Shown here: positions 46,701 through 56,830 of the stretch, piece after piece
Layout: each line of letters opens with the position of its first letter
Position numbering within the stretch: the first letter of the stretch is position 1
Assembly (NCBI GenBank): GCA_016710065.1
Contig: JADJLP010000014.1
Span: 246,832 to 310,831, forward strand
From: Candidatus Ideonella esbjergensis
GTDB taxonomy: Bacteria > Pseudomonadota > Gammaproteobacteria > Burkholderiales > Burkholderiaceae_C
Reading direction: 5' to 3'
Length of the DNA stretch: 64,000 bases
The notes under the pieces: model-generated
Seen by the model: only the letters and a program-made list of their open reading frames with translations
The model's database searches: none
What the model was told of the DNA's origin: nothing
Translations under genes and position numbers: made by a program

Positions 46701-48868
46701 ACGACTCTGAGCGTGGCCGCCTGTTGGCGCCGAACCTTGACGACCGGACCTGGAGGGACTTGGTGGCGGACGCGCGCGCCTTGATCCCCACTTACGCGCC
46801 GCAGTGGACCGACCACAACCCGAGCGACGTGGGGATGACGCTCATAGAGCTGTTCGCCTTCCTGGTCGAAGGCCTTACCTACCGACTTAACCGCGTACCA
46901 GATAAGAACTACATCGCCTTCCTCAATCTGCTTGGCGTCACCCGCGACCCGCAGACGCCAGCGCGCGCGTTCCTGACTTTTGCCGCCGCACCAGGAGCGC
47001 CTGTGGTGGTACCAAAGGGCACGCAGGCGCAGACCCGCGCCAGCGAGGCCGATCCGCCGATCATCTTCGAGACGGATGAAGCGATCACGGTACTGCCGTC
47101 GAAGCTGAAGACGGTGCTGCGCTTCACCAAAGCTGTCTTCACAAACGTGTCGCGCGACTTCTCAGTGCCGCCGGCAATTGGCGAACTGATCACGCTGCCC
47201 CCATCACAGGCCAGCATGCTGGCACTTGGCTTTGACAGCGCCGTGGCACAAGAGATCCGTCTGACGTTTCGGATGACGCGTCCGGTGGAGATCGACCCCG
47301 TTACCCAGCTTTCCAAGGTGCAAGTCTTCTGGCTTTACTCACGTGCCGCCGGCGTACCCAGCACATGGACCCAGATCCCCGGCGTCGTTGATGAAACCGA
47401 CAGCCTTACTCACGATGGTGTCATGCGCTTCGTCGTGCCGGCCGACTGGGCGAGCCAGATTCCCGCGACATGGGCTGCCCCCTTCGGTCCGGCGACGCCC
47501 GCCGATCAGGTGGCCGATCCGCTGTTCTGGACGGGACTTCTGATCTTCAACCCGACTGCGGATTCCGTCAATGTGGGCATCGAGGCGATCCTGTTCAATG
47601 CCGCGTCTTCGTTCAACGCGCTGACGATTCCGGCGCCCGAGGTGCTGGGCACCGGCACCGGCAAGGCCTTCCAGCCTTTCGAGTTGCGCAACCAGCCCCT
47701 GTTCAAGCGACTGGACACCGACACGCCCTACGACCACCTGGGCGTTACCGTCGGCGGCGTGGCGTGGACGCTGGTTGACGAGCTGGCGTACGGCCCCGGA
47801 ACGGTGTATCGGCTCGACCCAGTGACAGGCGAAGTGAGCTTCGGTAACCACGACGCTACGCTCAACCCGACCGGCCATGGCTCGATGCCCCCGGCCGGCG
47901 CAGCCGTGGTGGCCACGTCCTACCGCTACGTGGCCGGCGGCACCAGCGGCAATGTGGGTGCCGGCGCAATCAACCAGCTGCGTACGCCAGTCCCCGGTAT
48001 CGTGGATGTGATCAACCTCGCGTCCTCGTTCGGCGGCTCCGACGAAGAGGCGATCGAAGAGACCAAGCGCCGCGCACCCGAGGTGCTGCGCAACCGCTAC
48101 CGCGCCGTTACCGCAGAAGACTACGAGTTCCTCGCGCGTGAAGCCACCACCGATGTTGCCATCGTGCGCTGCCTGGAGCCGCGCATGAATATCGCGGCCG
48201 GCCCCGGCGCGCCACCAGCTTGGCGGAAGGACGACCCCTGGACCTTCGGTGCGCTCGACCGCGCGTCGGGCAACGTCAACCTCGTTGTCGTGCCCGACTA
48301 CGGCCCAGCCGAGCCCCGACCGCAACCGAGCGAGGACCTGGTGCACGAAGTACGACGCTACTTGGACCGCCGCCGCGCGGTGACGGCGCACCTCATCGTC
48401 AGCGGGCCGCGCTACGTACCTATCAAGGCCACTGTGGAGGTGACGGTGTTCCAGCGCGCCATCGACAACGGCGTGGTCGCCAGCGCTGCAGCGGTGGTAG
48501 CCCGCACAAGTAGTTGGATCGGGAAATTTCTGCACCCGACGCGCGGCGGCCGCGATTGCAGCCCACGAGACGAGCGCGATGGCACCGGCTGGCAGGTGGG
48601 GCAGGCGGTGTACATCGCCGATCTCTTCAAGGCCATCGCGCCGGCCGACAACGAGGGCTTCATTTCCAAGGTGGCCATCGAGGCTCAGGTGCCTGTCTAC
48701 CACCAGCCGCCGCTCGGCCCCGGCGGGGTGTGGGATGACCTCCGCGAGCGCCCGTTCTCGCTTTCCCTCGGTGTGCCGGGTGCGGCGGTGCGGCTGGCCG
48801 ACTACGAGCTCGTATGCTCCGCGCTGGCGCCCACGGGACACACGGTGACCTCACTGGTCGTCAACTGA
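46697..48868 (+). CDS. baseplate J-type wedge protein (Pvc11-like)
   Basis: A 723-residue gp6/J-family baseplate protein. It starts [18 protein letters not shown] and has [20 protein letters not shown] in the N-terminal part. The J core lies near residues 430-620 ([40 protein letters not shown]). The C-terminal third includes VEVTVFQR and the end-region typical of eCIS J proteins. The size agrees with Afp11/Pvc11. Overlaps gp25 by four bases and precedes the gpI-like gene by ten. Confidence 0.92.
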   Translation: MNDSERGRLLAPNLDDRTWRDLVADARALIPTYAPQWTDHNPSDVGMTLIELFAFLVEGLTYRLNRVPDKNYIAFLNLLGVTRDPQTPARAFLTFAAAPGAPVVVPKGTQAQTRASEADPPIIFETDEAITVLPSKLKTVLRFTKAVFTNVSRDFSVPPAIGELITLPPSQASMLALGFDSAVAQEIRLTFRMTRPVEIDPVTQLSKVQVFWLYSRAAGVPSTWTQIPGVVDETDSLTHDGVMRFVVPADWASQIPATWAAPFGPATPADQVADPLFWTGLLIFNPTADSVNVGIEAILFNAASSFNALTIPAPEVLGTGTGKAFQPFELRNQPLFKRLDTDTPYDHLGVTVGGVAWTLVDELAYGPGTVYRLDPVTGEVSFGNHDATLNPTGHGSMPPAGAAVVATSYRYVAGGTSGNVGAGAINQLRTPVPGIVDVINLASSFGGSDEEAIEETKRRAPEVLRNRYRAVTAEDYEFLAREATTDVAIVRCLEPRMNIAAGPGAPPAWRKDDPWTFGALDRASGNVNLVVVPDYGPAEPRPQPSEDLVHEVRRYLDRRRAVTAHLIVSGPRYVPIKATVEVTVFQRAIDNGVVASAAAVVARTSSWIGKFLHPTRGGRDCSPRDERDGTGWQVGQAVYIADLFKAIAPADNEGFISKVAIEAQVPVYHQPPLGPGGVWDDLRERPFSLSLGVPGAAVRLADYELVCSALAPTGHTVTSLVVN

Positions 48869-48878
48869 GCGCGTGGCC

Positions 48879-50534
48879 ATGGCCGACAAGAGCAGCTACC
48901 TCCGCTTTCTGCCGCCCGTGCTGTGGCAGGCCGAGCCCGATGCGCCCGCCTTCTCGCTCGGCGCAGCCTTGCGCATCTTCGAGAAGATGCTCACCGGCAT
49001 CGACGACGGGGTCCCGACACGGCACACCGGCCCCGGCGGCACGCCGGTCGACCACGACGCGGTGGGCGAGGTCATCGGCCGCCTGCACCGCTTGTTCAAT
49101 CCCTGGACCACGCCCGTCGAGTTCCTACCCTGGCTTGCGTCGTGGGTGTCGCTCGAGTTCCCGGCGATCTGGGACGAATACCAGCGCCGCAAGGTCACGT
49201 CCGAGATCGTTGGCATTTACCGCCAGCGTGGCCTAAGACATGGCCTCTACAAGTACCTCGACCTGTATGCGATCTCCGACAAGCGCCCGCGGGTGGCGAT
49301 CGACGAAGGCGCAAGGGTCCTGACGTGCACGCCGATGCTGGGCCGCTTTGCGAGCATCGACACGCTGATCGGCCACGGCCCGGTGGCGCGCGCCGACGAC
49401 TCGTTGGTGCATGGCGGGCTGATGCGGCCGGAGTGCATCGCGCGTGCGCCCAATGGCACGCTCTATCTTGGCGACGCGGGTACGCCCGCCTACTGGCGCA
49501 CCGACGTCGATGAGGCTGTATGGGCCATCGTGCCGCCAGGCCGATATGAGTTCGGCGGCGCACCGCCATTGCCTCGGCCTGTGGGCCCGACGCCTTGGAT
49601 CCCCGCCAATCCGGGCGCACCGGTGTTCCCAAAGGCGGTGGCCATCGACACCCTGGCTCCGTGGAACCTGTACGTGCTCGACAACGTGGCCCTGCCCGCC
49701 CAGACGGCTCTGTACCGGCTGCCATCGCCTGGATTCGCGCCGGTGACAGCACTGGCGAGCAAGGCGCAGCTCGGGCTCATCAACCCGGTTGCCATGGTGT
49801 TCGACGGCAACGGCCATTTGCTCATCCTCGACCGCGGCAACCTGGCCAATGCGCCACGCGTGGTCGATGTGCAGATTGCGCCGCTTGTCGCCACGGCGCA
49901 CGTGCTGGCCCAGGTAGTCGCGCCCTTCTCACTCACCCTGTTGGCCAGCGGCCCCGGCGGCGGCGATCTGGTGATCGGAGATGGCGGCAACCAGGCCGCG
50001 CCCACGCCAGCGAGTCTGGTGCATGTGAACCGCGCCGCTGCCGTGTGGGTCGAGTCACCGCTGCTGGGTGCCGTGCTTCCCGGCGACAACCCCCTGGTCG
50101 CGCCTACCGGTGTGGTCGAGTACAAACCTGGCCTGCTGCTAGTGCTTGATGCGGGCTTGAAGCCGCTCACGCCTGACCCGCTCGATCCGTACACCCGCGA
50201 GATCGCCGAGCCGGCTGCACTGTACTGGGTGGACACAACGCAGGTGCCACCGGTGATCACGCGCGCCAGTGAATCGCAGGGCATGGTGGTGCCCTGCGGC
50301 ATGGTCTTCGATGGCAAGAACGTATTCATCGCCGATGCCGGCGAGCCCGAAGTGGCTCCGCTCGATCCTCGGGTTTGGCGCGCCCTTGACCACGAGTTCG
50401 CGGCGGTCGTGCACTTCTCAAAGCAGCGCCCGGCAAGCATTTTGGAACGCCGAAGAATTGTCGGAAACATCCGCGACATCGTCGATCGGAGCAAGCCGGC
50501 GCACACCCTCTGGACCGTCATCTCGTCGGTCTGA
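48879..50534 (+). CDS. gpI-like baseplate protein with beta-propeller-like C-terminal domain (Pvc12-like)
   Basis: A 551-residue protein. The first 150 residues are a tail_P2_I-like domain (SSYLRFLPPVLWQAE, LHRLFNPWTTPVEFLPWLAS, WDEYQRRKVTSEIVGIYRQR). The remaining 400 residues show blade-like repeats of the NHL/SMP-30 kind (MVFDGNGHLLILDRGNLANA, GGGDLVIGDGGNQA, GLLLVLDAGLKPL, MVFDGKNVFIADAGEPEV). This predicts a beta-propeller hanging on the baseplate, a possible sensor or receptor-contacting part. Start at ATG 48879; a GTG at 48873 is also open. Confidence 0.82.
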   Translation: MADKSSYLRFLPPVLWQAEPDAPAFSLGAALRIFEKMLTGIDDGVPTRHTGPGGTPVDHDAVGEVIGRLHRLFNPWTTPVEFLPWLASWVSLEFPAIWDEYQRRKVTSEIVGIYRQRGLRHGLYKYLDLYAISDKRPRVAIDEGARVLTCTPMLGRFASIDTLIGHGPVARADDSLVHGGLMRPECIARAPNGTLYLGDAGTPAYWRTDVDEAVWAIVPPGRYEFGGAPPLPRPVGPTPWIPANPGAPVFPKAVAIDTLAPWNLYVLDNVALPAQTALYRLPSPGFAPVTALASKAQLGLINPVAMVFDGNGHLLILDRGNLANAPRVVDVQIAPLVATAHVLAQVVAPFSLTLLASGPGGGDLVIGDGGNQAAPTPASLVHVNRAAAVWVESPLLGAVLPGDNPLVAPTGVVEYKPGLLLVLDAGLKPLTPDPLDPYTREIAEPAALYWVDTTQVPPVITRASESQGMVVPCGMVFDGKNVFIADAGEPEVAPLDPRVWRALDHEFAAVVHFSKQRPASILERRRIVGNIRDIVDRSKPAHTLWTVISSV

Positions 50535-50551
50535 CATCGAAGGAGTCATTC

Positions 50552-52093
50552 ATGGCAAGCGAACCGATGGTCCGCACTATCTACACCGATCCCACCGCTC
50601 CCACCATTCCCCCCCCGGTGCGCACAGGGGCGACTGCGCACTCCGAGTCCATGGTCGATCAGGTCAAGTACGCCCAACCGCTCGAGCGCGTGCACGGATC
50701 GGGACTGCACGACTGGGGCATCGGCGAAGGCATGGCCATCTCGGCTACCCTCAACCAACCCGGTGTGCATGTTCTGCCCGGCATTGCAGTGGACACGGCG
50801 GGACGACATATTTCACTCGCGGAGACAGGCAAGGCCGAGATTGGCCCCGACGCCGACAACCCAGCGGTCGCCCCCAATCTGACCCCTGTGCTTGCCAGCG
50901 GTGCTGTGCTGCCAACGGCAGGTCTGAACGGCTCGTTCTTTGTGAGCGTGCGGTGGCGCGAGACCTTCGATGCCGACCTCTGGAACTCGTCGAACCAGAC
51001 CATCTTCCAGATGCTGCACACGCCCTGGCTCAAGCTCGAGCTGGCCGCAGGCATCAACGATGCCACCGATGACGGCACGCGCATCCTGCTCGGCCGCATC
51101 ACCCTCAACGCCGGCAACGTGACCGCGCTGACCCACGAGCGGCGGCGCGAAGCCGGACTGCCCGCGGGCATCCTCAAGTTTTGGCGCGGCGAGACAACGA
51201 GCGGCGCCCTCAACCTGAAGGCCGACAACACTTTCACCGCCGAGCTACGTGCGCGCGCAGCCGGTGGCCTGGAAGTGAAAGTGCCGGGCGCCACCGACCA
51301 GATCGAGTTCAAGCGCGACGGCGGCAACATCGCTAAGGTGGCCTTCGGCGCCGACCTGGTGGTAGGTCGCGCCGCCAACGGTACCGAGACTGTGGTGATC
51401 GACACGGCGCACGGCAACATTACGCTGGGCACTCAGGGCGTCGAGGGCGACGTGGTGGTCATGGACGGCCACAACCGCCGCGTGTTCGTGGTGGACGGCT
51501 CCACCGCGTCGCTCACGATCGGTGCCAACGGCAACGAGGGCGACATTCGTGTGATGGACGCAGCGGGGCAGCCGTCGATGCGCGTGGACGGTGCGACGGG
51601 GGATGTGATCTTTCGCGGCTTGCTGCGCGACCCGGCGGGCAGCCATGCGGGGGTCGGGCATGCCCTGCTCAAGTACCTGCCTGAGTTGACCAACGGCAGC
51701 CTCACCAACTTGCACCGGCACTTCAACCCTGGGGACGCATCGAGGGCTCGTGTGGACTGGTTGTTCACGAACGGCACCAACCCGACGGCAACACTCGATA
51801 TCGCCTTCGGCTCGGCACGTGCAATGACAGCCTACGTCACGGTGGCATACATAGACCCTCGAGACCCTTTCGACAACGCAGATGTCATCGCAGCCGAGAT
51901 CTATAGGGTCGATGGGCAAGACTTTCGTTCCTTCGGCTATATCTTCGGCGGTGCGCAGATCGGCCCCGACGGCGACGATGCGAACTGTCGCTCTCCCGTA
52001 TTTCAAGGAACCGCTTCGCGAATCACATTTCGCTTGCGCTCTTTCGTCAATGTTGACTGCATCGCAGCGTGTGTCGTATTTCCCGAGTTCTAG
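50552..52093 (+). CDS. tail fibre-like protein (Pvc13-like position)
   Basis: A 513-residue protein. The N-terminal 210 residues form a particle-attachment region (VQ/VKYAQPLERVHGSGLHDW, ISATLNQPGVHVLPGIAVDT). The middle has short beta repeats of the kind seen in trimeric fibres (GVEGDVVVMDGHNRRVFVVD, GNEGDIRVMDAAGQPSMRVD). The C-terminal 130 residues are a compact domain ending FRLRSFVNVDCIAACVVFPE that may bind the target cell. AAGGAG precedes the ATG. Fibres set host range, so this gene is the place to look for target choice. Confidence 0.78.
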   Translation: MASEPMVRTIYTDPTAPTIPPPVRTGATAHSESMVDQVKYAQPLERVHGSGLHDWGIGEGMAISATLNQPGVHVLPGIAVDTAGRHISLAETGKAEIGPDADNPAVAPNLTPVLASGAVLPTAGLNGSFFVSVRWRETFDADLWNSSNQTIFQMLHTPWLKLELAAGINDATDDGTRILLGRITLNAGNVTALTHERRREAGLPAGILKFWRGETTSGALNLKADNTFTAELRARAAGGLEVKVPGATDQIEFKRDGGNIAKVAFGADLVVGRAANGTETVVIDTAHGNITLGTQGVEGDVVVMDGHNRRVFVVDGSTASLTIGANGNEGDIRVMDAAGQPSMRVDGATGDVIFRGLLRDPAGSHAGVGHALLKYLPELTNGSLTNLHRHFNPGDASRARVDWLFTNGTNPTATLDIAFGSARAMTAYVTVAYIDPRDPFDNADVIAAEIYRVDGQDFRSFGYIFGGAQIGPDGDDANCRSPVFQGTASRITFRLRSFVNVDCIAACVVFPEF

Positions 52094-52101
52094 GAGCCAT
52101 G

Positions 52102-52650
52102 ATGAATCAACGCACCAGCTACGTGATCTACGACATCTCGACCGGCCGGATCCTAGGCACTCATACGCGCATTGATGGCGACACAGGCAAGTCCGTGCCC
52201 CTCGGTGACACGGATGTAGTCGCCGCATGCGGTCTGTCGCTCGACGAGAGGGCGCGCACGAAGGTCAAGGTCCTCGCCGTTGATGCAGCCACGCTGAGGT
52301 CGCGCACGGGCCTACGCGTGCACACCAAGCGGCAAGAACTCGTGCCGCGCGACCATCTGGACCTCAAGTTGTCGCGGGCCGAAATCCGCGGAGATGGCGA
52401 GGACTCGGTGGACATCGAGATTCGCGTCGTCCAGTCCTCCGGCAAGCCCGACGACACTTTCAACGGCCGCATCAAGGTCTCGACCCAGCGCGGCCGCCTG
52501 TCTGAGCCGGGCGGCATCGTGCAGGCGAAGGGTGGCTTGGCGAAGATCTCGCTGCGATCGGTGCCCGAGACCATCGACCGAGTGCGTATCAGCGCGAACG
52601 ATATCGACGGCGAGCTCGACACAGGGCGCGCCACAGTCGCGTTCCTCTGA
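52102..52650 (+). CDS. hypothetical eCIS accessory protein, Ig-like C-terminus
   Basis: A 182-residue protein of unrecognised family. The N-terminus is short-strand beta text (YVIYDISTGRILGTHTRIDG) reminiscent of phage proteins that report on fibre or tail. The second half (DTFNGRIKVSTQRGRLSEPG, GIVQAKGGLAKISLRSVPET) resembles a bacterial Ig-like (Big_1) domain. The ATG at 52102 follows AGGAG with five bases. It sits between the fibre and the DUF4157 effector and may be a minor fibre or an adaptor. Confidence 0.6.
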   Translation: MNQRTSYVIYDISTGRILGTHTRIDGDTGKSVPLGDTDVVAACGLSLDERARTKVKVLAVDAATLRSRTGLRVHTKRQELVPRDHLDLKLSRAEIRGDGEDSVDIEIRVVQSSGKPDDTFNGRIKVSTQRGRLSEPGGIVQAKGGLAKISLRSVPETIDRVRISANDIDGELDTGRATVAFL

Positions 52651-52680
52651 AGCGCGACGCGTCTGCGACGGAGAAGCATC

Positions 52681-53106
52681 ATGCATCAACGAGACACCGC
52701 CCGCGCAGCCTGGTCCGCAGCCGGCCTGACAAAATCCCGCGACGCCAAGCTGCAGCGCTTCATGCAGGCTTTCGATGCCTTGCCGAACGACTGCTGGCCG
52801 CAGGTCGTCGCCCTGATTCGCAGGGACTACCCGGAGTACATCGAACAGCTCGCTGCGCCACTGTGGAAGAGCGGCGACGTGCTGTTGCGCGTGAACCTGA
52901 TCCGCCACGCCGACCTGTCGCGCAAGGACGAGGCCGTGTTGATCGACCGTTGGGCAGTAGGCCTGGACGCCGAGCACCACCGCTACGAACTGGCGGCCGT
53001 GGTCGAGCGCGGCGGCGCTGCGCAGTTGGACAAGGTGCTCAAGCGCAGGAAGCTGCCCGACAGCCTCCGCCTGGCGGCGCACCAGCGGCGCATCGAGATC
53101 GAGTAA
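52681..53106 (+). CDS. hypothetical protein upstream of the effector
   Basis: A 141-residue helical protein without recognised family. Text such as DALPNDCWPQVVALIRRDYP and LSRKDEAVLIDRWAVGLDAE suggests a soluble all-alpha fold with repeats. Its position directly before the effector (three bases between stop and effector GTG) makes it a candidate effector chaperone or adaptor; this is inference from order only. GGAG lies 10 bases upstream of the ATG. Confidence 0.6.
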   Translation: MHQRDTARAAWSAAGLTKSRDAKLQRFMQAFDALPNDCWPQVVALIRRDYPEYIEQLAAPLWKSGDVLLRVNLIRHADLSRKDEAVLIDRWAVGLDAEHHRYELAAVVERGGAAQLDKVLKRRKLPDSLRLAAHQRRIEIE

Positions 53107-53109
53107 GCC

Positions 53110-56100
53110 GTGGCCGCGGGCGACTCGCATCGTCAGCTTCAGGTGCCGCGCAATCACCCGCGCAGCCGGCGCGATGTCGGCGTGTCGCGCGAACCGCAGC
53201 AGCCCGACGAACTTCAGCGCCTGCAGACCACGGTGGGCAACCGGGGCATGCAGCAGTTGCTGGGTGGCGTGCGCGGACTCGTCGGCGAGGGCACGCCTCT
53301 GCCGGCGGCGCTGCGTGCCGAGCACGAGCAGCGCTTCGGCGCCGATCTTGCCGACGTGCGCGTTCACAATCACGCCAGCGCACACCGTCTCGCCGATGGC
53401 CAGCTGGCACGGGCCTTCACGCTGGGTCGCGACATCGTGTTCAACAGGGAGTTCTACCGCCCGGGCACGCTCGCCGGGCGGCGCTTAATCGCGCACGAAC
53501 TCGCGCACGTCGTGCAGCAAGGCGCGGGCGGTGCGGGGCGCGCCAGTGGCCCGGCGCACGAAGCCGCGGCCGATGCGGCGGCACAGGCTGCCGTGAGCGG
53601 CACGCTCGCCCCGGTGCATGCTGGCCCGGCGGCGGCCATCGGCATCCAATGCGAGCCGCTCTCGGCAGCCGAGATCGCCAGGCTCGACCAAGAGCAACTG
53701 CGCGCGCGGATGCAGGGTAACGAGAAGGAGGCCGAGTTCATGATGAACTCGGAGGAATACAACCAGCGCCTGTACCGCGAAAACCTTGAGCTGAAGCGGC
53801 AGATCCAGGCCAAGGCCAAGCTGCAGGGCTCGGTCGCGGCGGCCGCCACCGGGCCCGATCCGGCGGTGACGAAGGTCTTGGAGAGCATTAACGCCGAACT
53901 GACCGAGTTGACGCCGCTGGTCGCGCGGGTCGGCACCGATGTGCTGCTGAACCCGGCCGACCATGCGCTGAACGAAGTGCGCAATCTCGATGCACGGGTG
54001 CGTGGCGACGAAAAGGTGGTGCGCGAATTCGAGCCTTTGGCTGGCGGCATGGCCAGCGAAGTGCATCGCGCGACGATCCGCTTTCAGGTGTTGCAGCAGA
54101 TGCTGGCACCCGCCGTCGCTGCCGCCACCGCATGGCACGATGCCAACCCTGCCGGCGAAAGCCTGGGCATGATGAACGAGCGCGCCGGCACCTGGCTGGC
54201 CGGCGCCGGCTCGGAGCAGTGGGACAAAGGCGGGCTGCACTACGTGCCCGGTGCGCTGGCCTTCGTCGGCGCGTTCGGCGTGGCCTTCGTCGATGCCGGC
54301 GAGAAGCTGGCGTCGATGGGCTTTCACGACGCCGCCACGGCGGTTTCGCAGGCCTATACGCGCGGCGACATCTCTTGGAACGAAGGCGAGAGCATCTTGC
54401 ACAAGGCGGCGTGGCGCGCGCTGCTGATCGCCGCGGTGACGCGTGGCGCCGGCATGGCGACCAGCCGCCTCGGCGTGCTCGGCGCCGAGGCCACCGGGCT
54501 GGCGTCCACGACCTTGCGCTACGGCTTCGTAGCGGGGGCGATTCCGGGCGGCCTCTCGGCCACCGCGGCGCTGGGCGTGCAGGCGGTGCTGACCAAGGGG
54601 CTGGAGGATGAGTTCAACAGTCCGGCGGCGAAGGCGATCTGGAACCAGGGCATGCCGCAAGGCAAGGACTGGGCGATTGCCATTCCCATGGGCATCGTCA
54701 TGGGCGGCCTGGGCGGAATGCGGGGGGTGGAACTGGCCAACGACAAGCTCGTGGGCAGCATCATTAACACCCCCGAGGGACCGATGAAGATCGTGACCAT
54801 CACCAAGCTGAAGTTCAGCGTGAGCAATGGCAAGGTCGGCGTCACCCAGCCCGGCCTGATGGTGCTTCAGCCGGTCGGTGGCAGCCTGGTCGCCGTACCG
54901 CCGCCGCCGCTGACGGACCTGGTGATGACCTTCGATCCGCTGACCAACTCCTGGGTCTATCCCAAGGCTGCGCCCACAGGGCTGGCCACGGTGCGGTTGC
55001 CGAAGCCGGCCGTGCCATCAGGTGGTAGCGCAATGGTTCCGGTTCAACCGACCGGCGGCACACCGGCGTTGAGCGGTACACCCGCGAACGCGCTTGCCAA
55101 TGCATCGGGGCCAGCCCTGGCCGGTGCATTGCCGAAGCCAGCGCTGCCGGCCGCGCAGCCAACGAAAGGCTTAGCGGCACCGAAAGCCCCCCAACCATTA
55201 TCGGAAACGCCTGGCGCCACAGTGCCGAGCCCGCCGGTGGTGATTCCGCCAGCGCCCAAGCTGCCGGTTACGCCCAACACGGCGCGGGCCGCGCAACGCC
55301 TGGCGCAAACCGAAGTCGCGCTGGCCAGCGCCAACAATGAGGCCAATCTGGCGCGCGCAAAGTGGCGAAGGCGCAGGCCGATCTGGACGCTGCGAACGAA
55401 CTTGCCAGCGAGGCGGGTGGTGGCAAGGACGCGAAGGCGCTGGTCAAGGGTGCCGAGGCCGATCTGCGCCGGGCACAGGCCGGATTGAAGCCCCTCGAAC
55501 GCAGCGAGGCGGCAGCCCTGCAGGAGCGTGATGCCGTCGCACGTGGTGGTGCGGAGCTGACCAAGATCGAGCAGGAGATTGCCGCTCTGGATGAGCAGAT
55601 CAAGAACGAACTCAACCCGCCCGGTGGCTTTTCGCGCGAACAGATTTCGGCTGGTCGCAGGGGGGGCATGGTGCCGCCGACCGGCACGCCAGACGGCAGG
55701 CCGTATCACGATCTGGTGATCAAACGGGCAAGAACGCTGAAACGCCTTCAAACCGAAACCGAAGGCCTTACGCGCAGTCTGAGTGATCAAGTCGCCGCCG
55801 CCACGCCCGGCGCCACCGCCCGGCCCACGGCGCTCGCGAACGCAGCGCAGCTCGAACCAGCGCTCCGGCCGATCGACGGCAAACCGATTGATGTGACAAC
55901 AGGTCAGCCAATGAATACTGCGGACTGGGCAACCGACCACATCATGTCTCGTTCCGAGATCGCGCGCGACCCGCGCTTTGCGCGCCTCACGCCACTGCAG
56001 CGCGACGCGATACTGCTCGAAGTGCCCGAGAACTACCTGCCACTGACGCCCGAGGCCAACAGTTCCAAACTGAACCTATCGGTGGACGATTGGATTGCCG

Positions 56101-56216
56101 CTCGTGCCGCCAACGGCAAGCCGCTGCCGACCGAAATCGTTAAGGCCTTGCGCGCGGCGGATGTACGCGCGCGAGCGGCAATTGAAGCAATGTTCAACCG
56201 ATTCCTGTCACCATGA
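53110..56216 (+). CDS. DUF4157-led eCIS effector with HNH-like nuclease toxin C-terminus, one frameshift
   Basis: Intended length about 1,035 residues. The N-terminal DUF4157 domain (about 30-140) has LQTTVGNRGMQQLLG, FGADLADVRVHNHASAH and HELAHVVQQ (His129). Hydrophobic segments follow in the middle (about 375-510), then a Pro/Ala-rich linker and a coiled coil (QADLDAANELASEAGG). The end has WATDHIMSRSEI near residue 943, followed by NYLPLTPEANSSKLNLS: an HNH-type metal-finger nuclease pattern of polymorphic toxins. One base is missing at 55359-55363 (GCAAAGTGG). Start is GTG at 53110. The DUF4157 leader marks eCIS cargo in known systems; nuclease activity is inferred. Confidence 0.72.
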
Positions 56217-56830
56217 AACTCAACATGCATCTGCCCTCGGGCAGGACTTTGAGCGCCGATGTCAGTGATACAGAGATCGAAGGCGCGCATGCGTGGTTCG
56301 ACCGCCTAAACGCTCCAGCTTCAGCGCTTGTCACCGGTCAAACTGTCGAGGTGGAATTGGACTGGGCGACGCTAAGGCTGAAGGCTCAAGGAAAGGAGGT
56401 GCAGGTCTTCGAGCCCGACTATTCAGCCCCTGACGCTGTCCGATTCGTTCCCGGTGTGGCAACAACCGACCAAGTGTTTGCTGCCCAAGAGCGACTGATG
56501 CGTGCGCTGGACTTGGTTCCCCAGCCCGTTCACGGGCAACAGTATGTCCGCGTCGCGGAATCTGCGCTGAACTCCACATCTGTATTTGGTCATCGCTTTG
56601 CCGAGACCGAAAGCGAGTTCACCGGCTGGCAGATTGGCAGTTCAGCACCAGCCGAGGGCGAGTCCTTCGGCCAATACAGCGTCCGCGAACTCACGCACCG
56701 CAACCTCGCTTGGCTCGTCGCGATGTGCCTTCCGACCGGGTGGTCGTTTCGATTCGCCGGCCACACCTTGATTGACTGTGTGGCGGCAAGTGGGCAAACA
56801 CATGAACTGATGTTTTCCATCGACGTTTGA
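56213..56830 (+). CDS. probable immunity protein for the eCIS effector
   Basis: A 205-residue soluble protein of unrecognised family. Its ATG overlaps the effector stop codon (ATGA), the textbook layout of a polymorphic toxin and its immunity protein. It has no signal peptide, so it would act in the cytoplasm, matching a nuclease toxin. The text is mixed alpha/beta with a central FGHRFAETESEFTGWQIGSS and a C-terminal AWLVAMCLPTGWSFRFAGHT. The call rests on position and size, not on homology. Loss of the normal operon GC style is not evident. Confidence 0.55.
   Translation: MKLNMHLPSGRTLSADVSDTEIEGAHAWFDRLNAPASALVTGQTVEVELDWATLRLKAQGKEVQVFEPDYSAPDAVRFVPGVATTDQVFAAQERLMRALDLVPQPVHGQQYVRVAESALNSTSVFGHRFAETESEFTGWQIGSSAPAEGESFGQYSVRELTHRNLAWLVAMCLPTGWSFRFAGHTLIDCVAASGQTHELMFSIDV

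Noticed and set aside
47339..48841. 500-codon minus-strand frame over baseplate J
   Set aside because: Antisense shadow of a well-supported gene; His/Arg/Gly-rich text.
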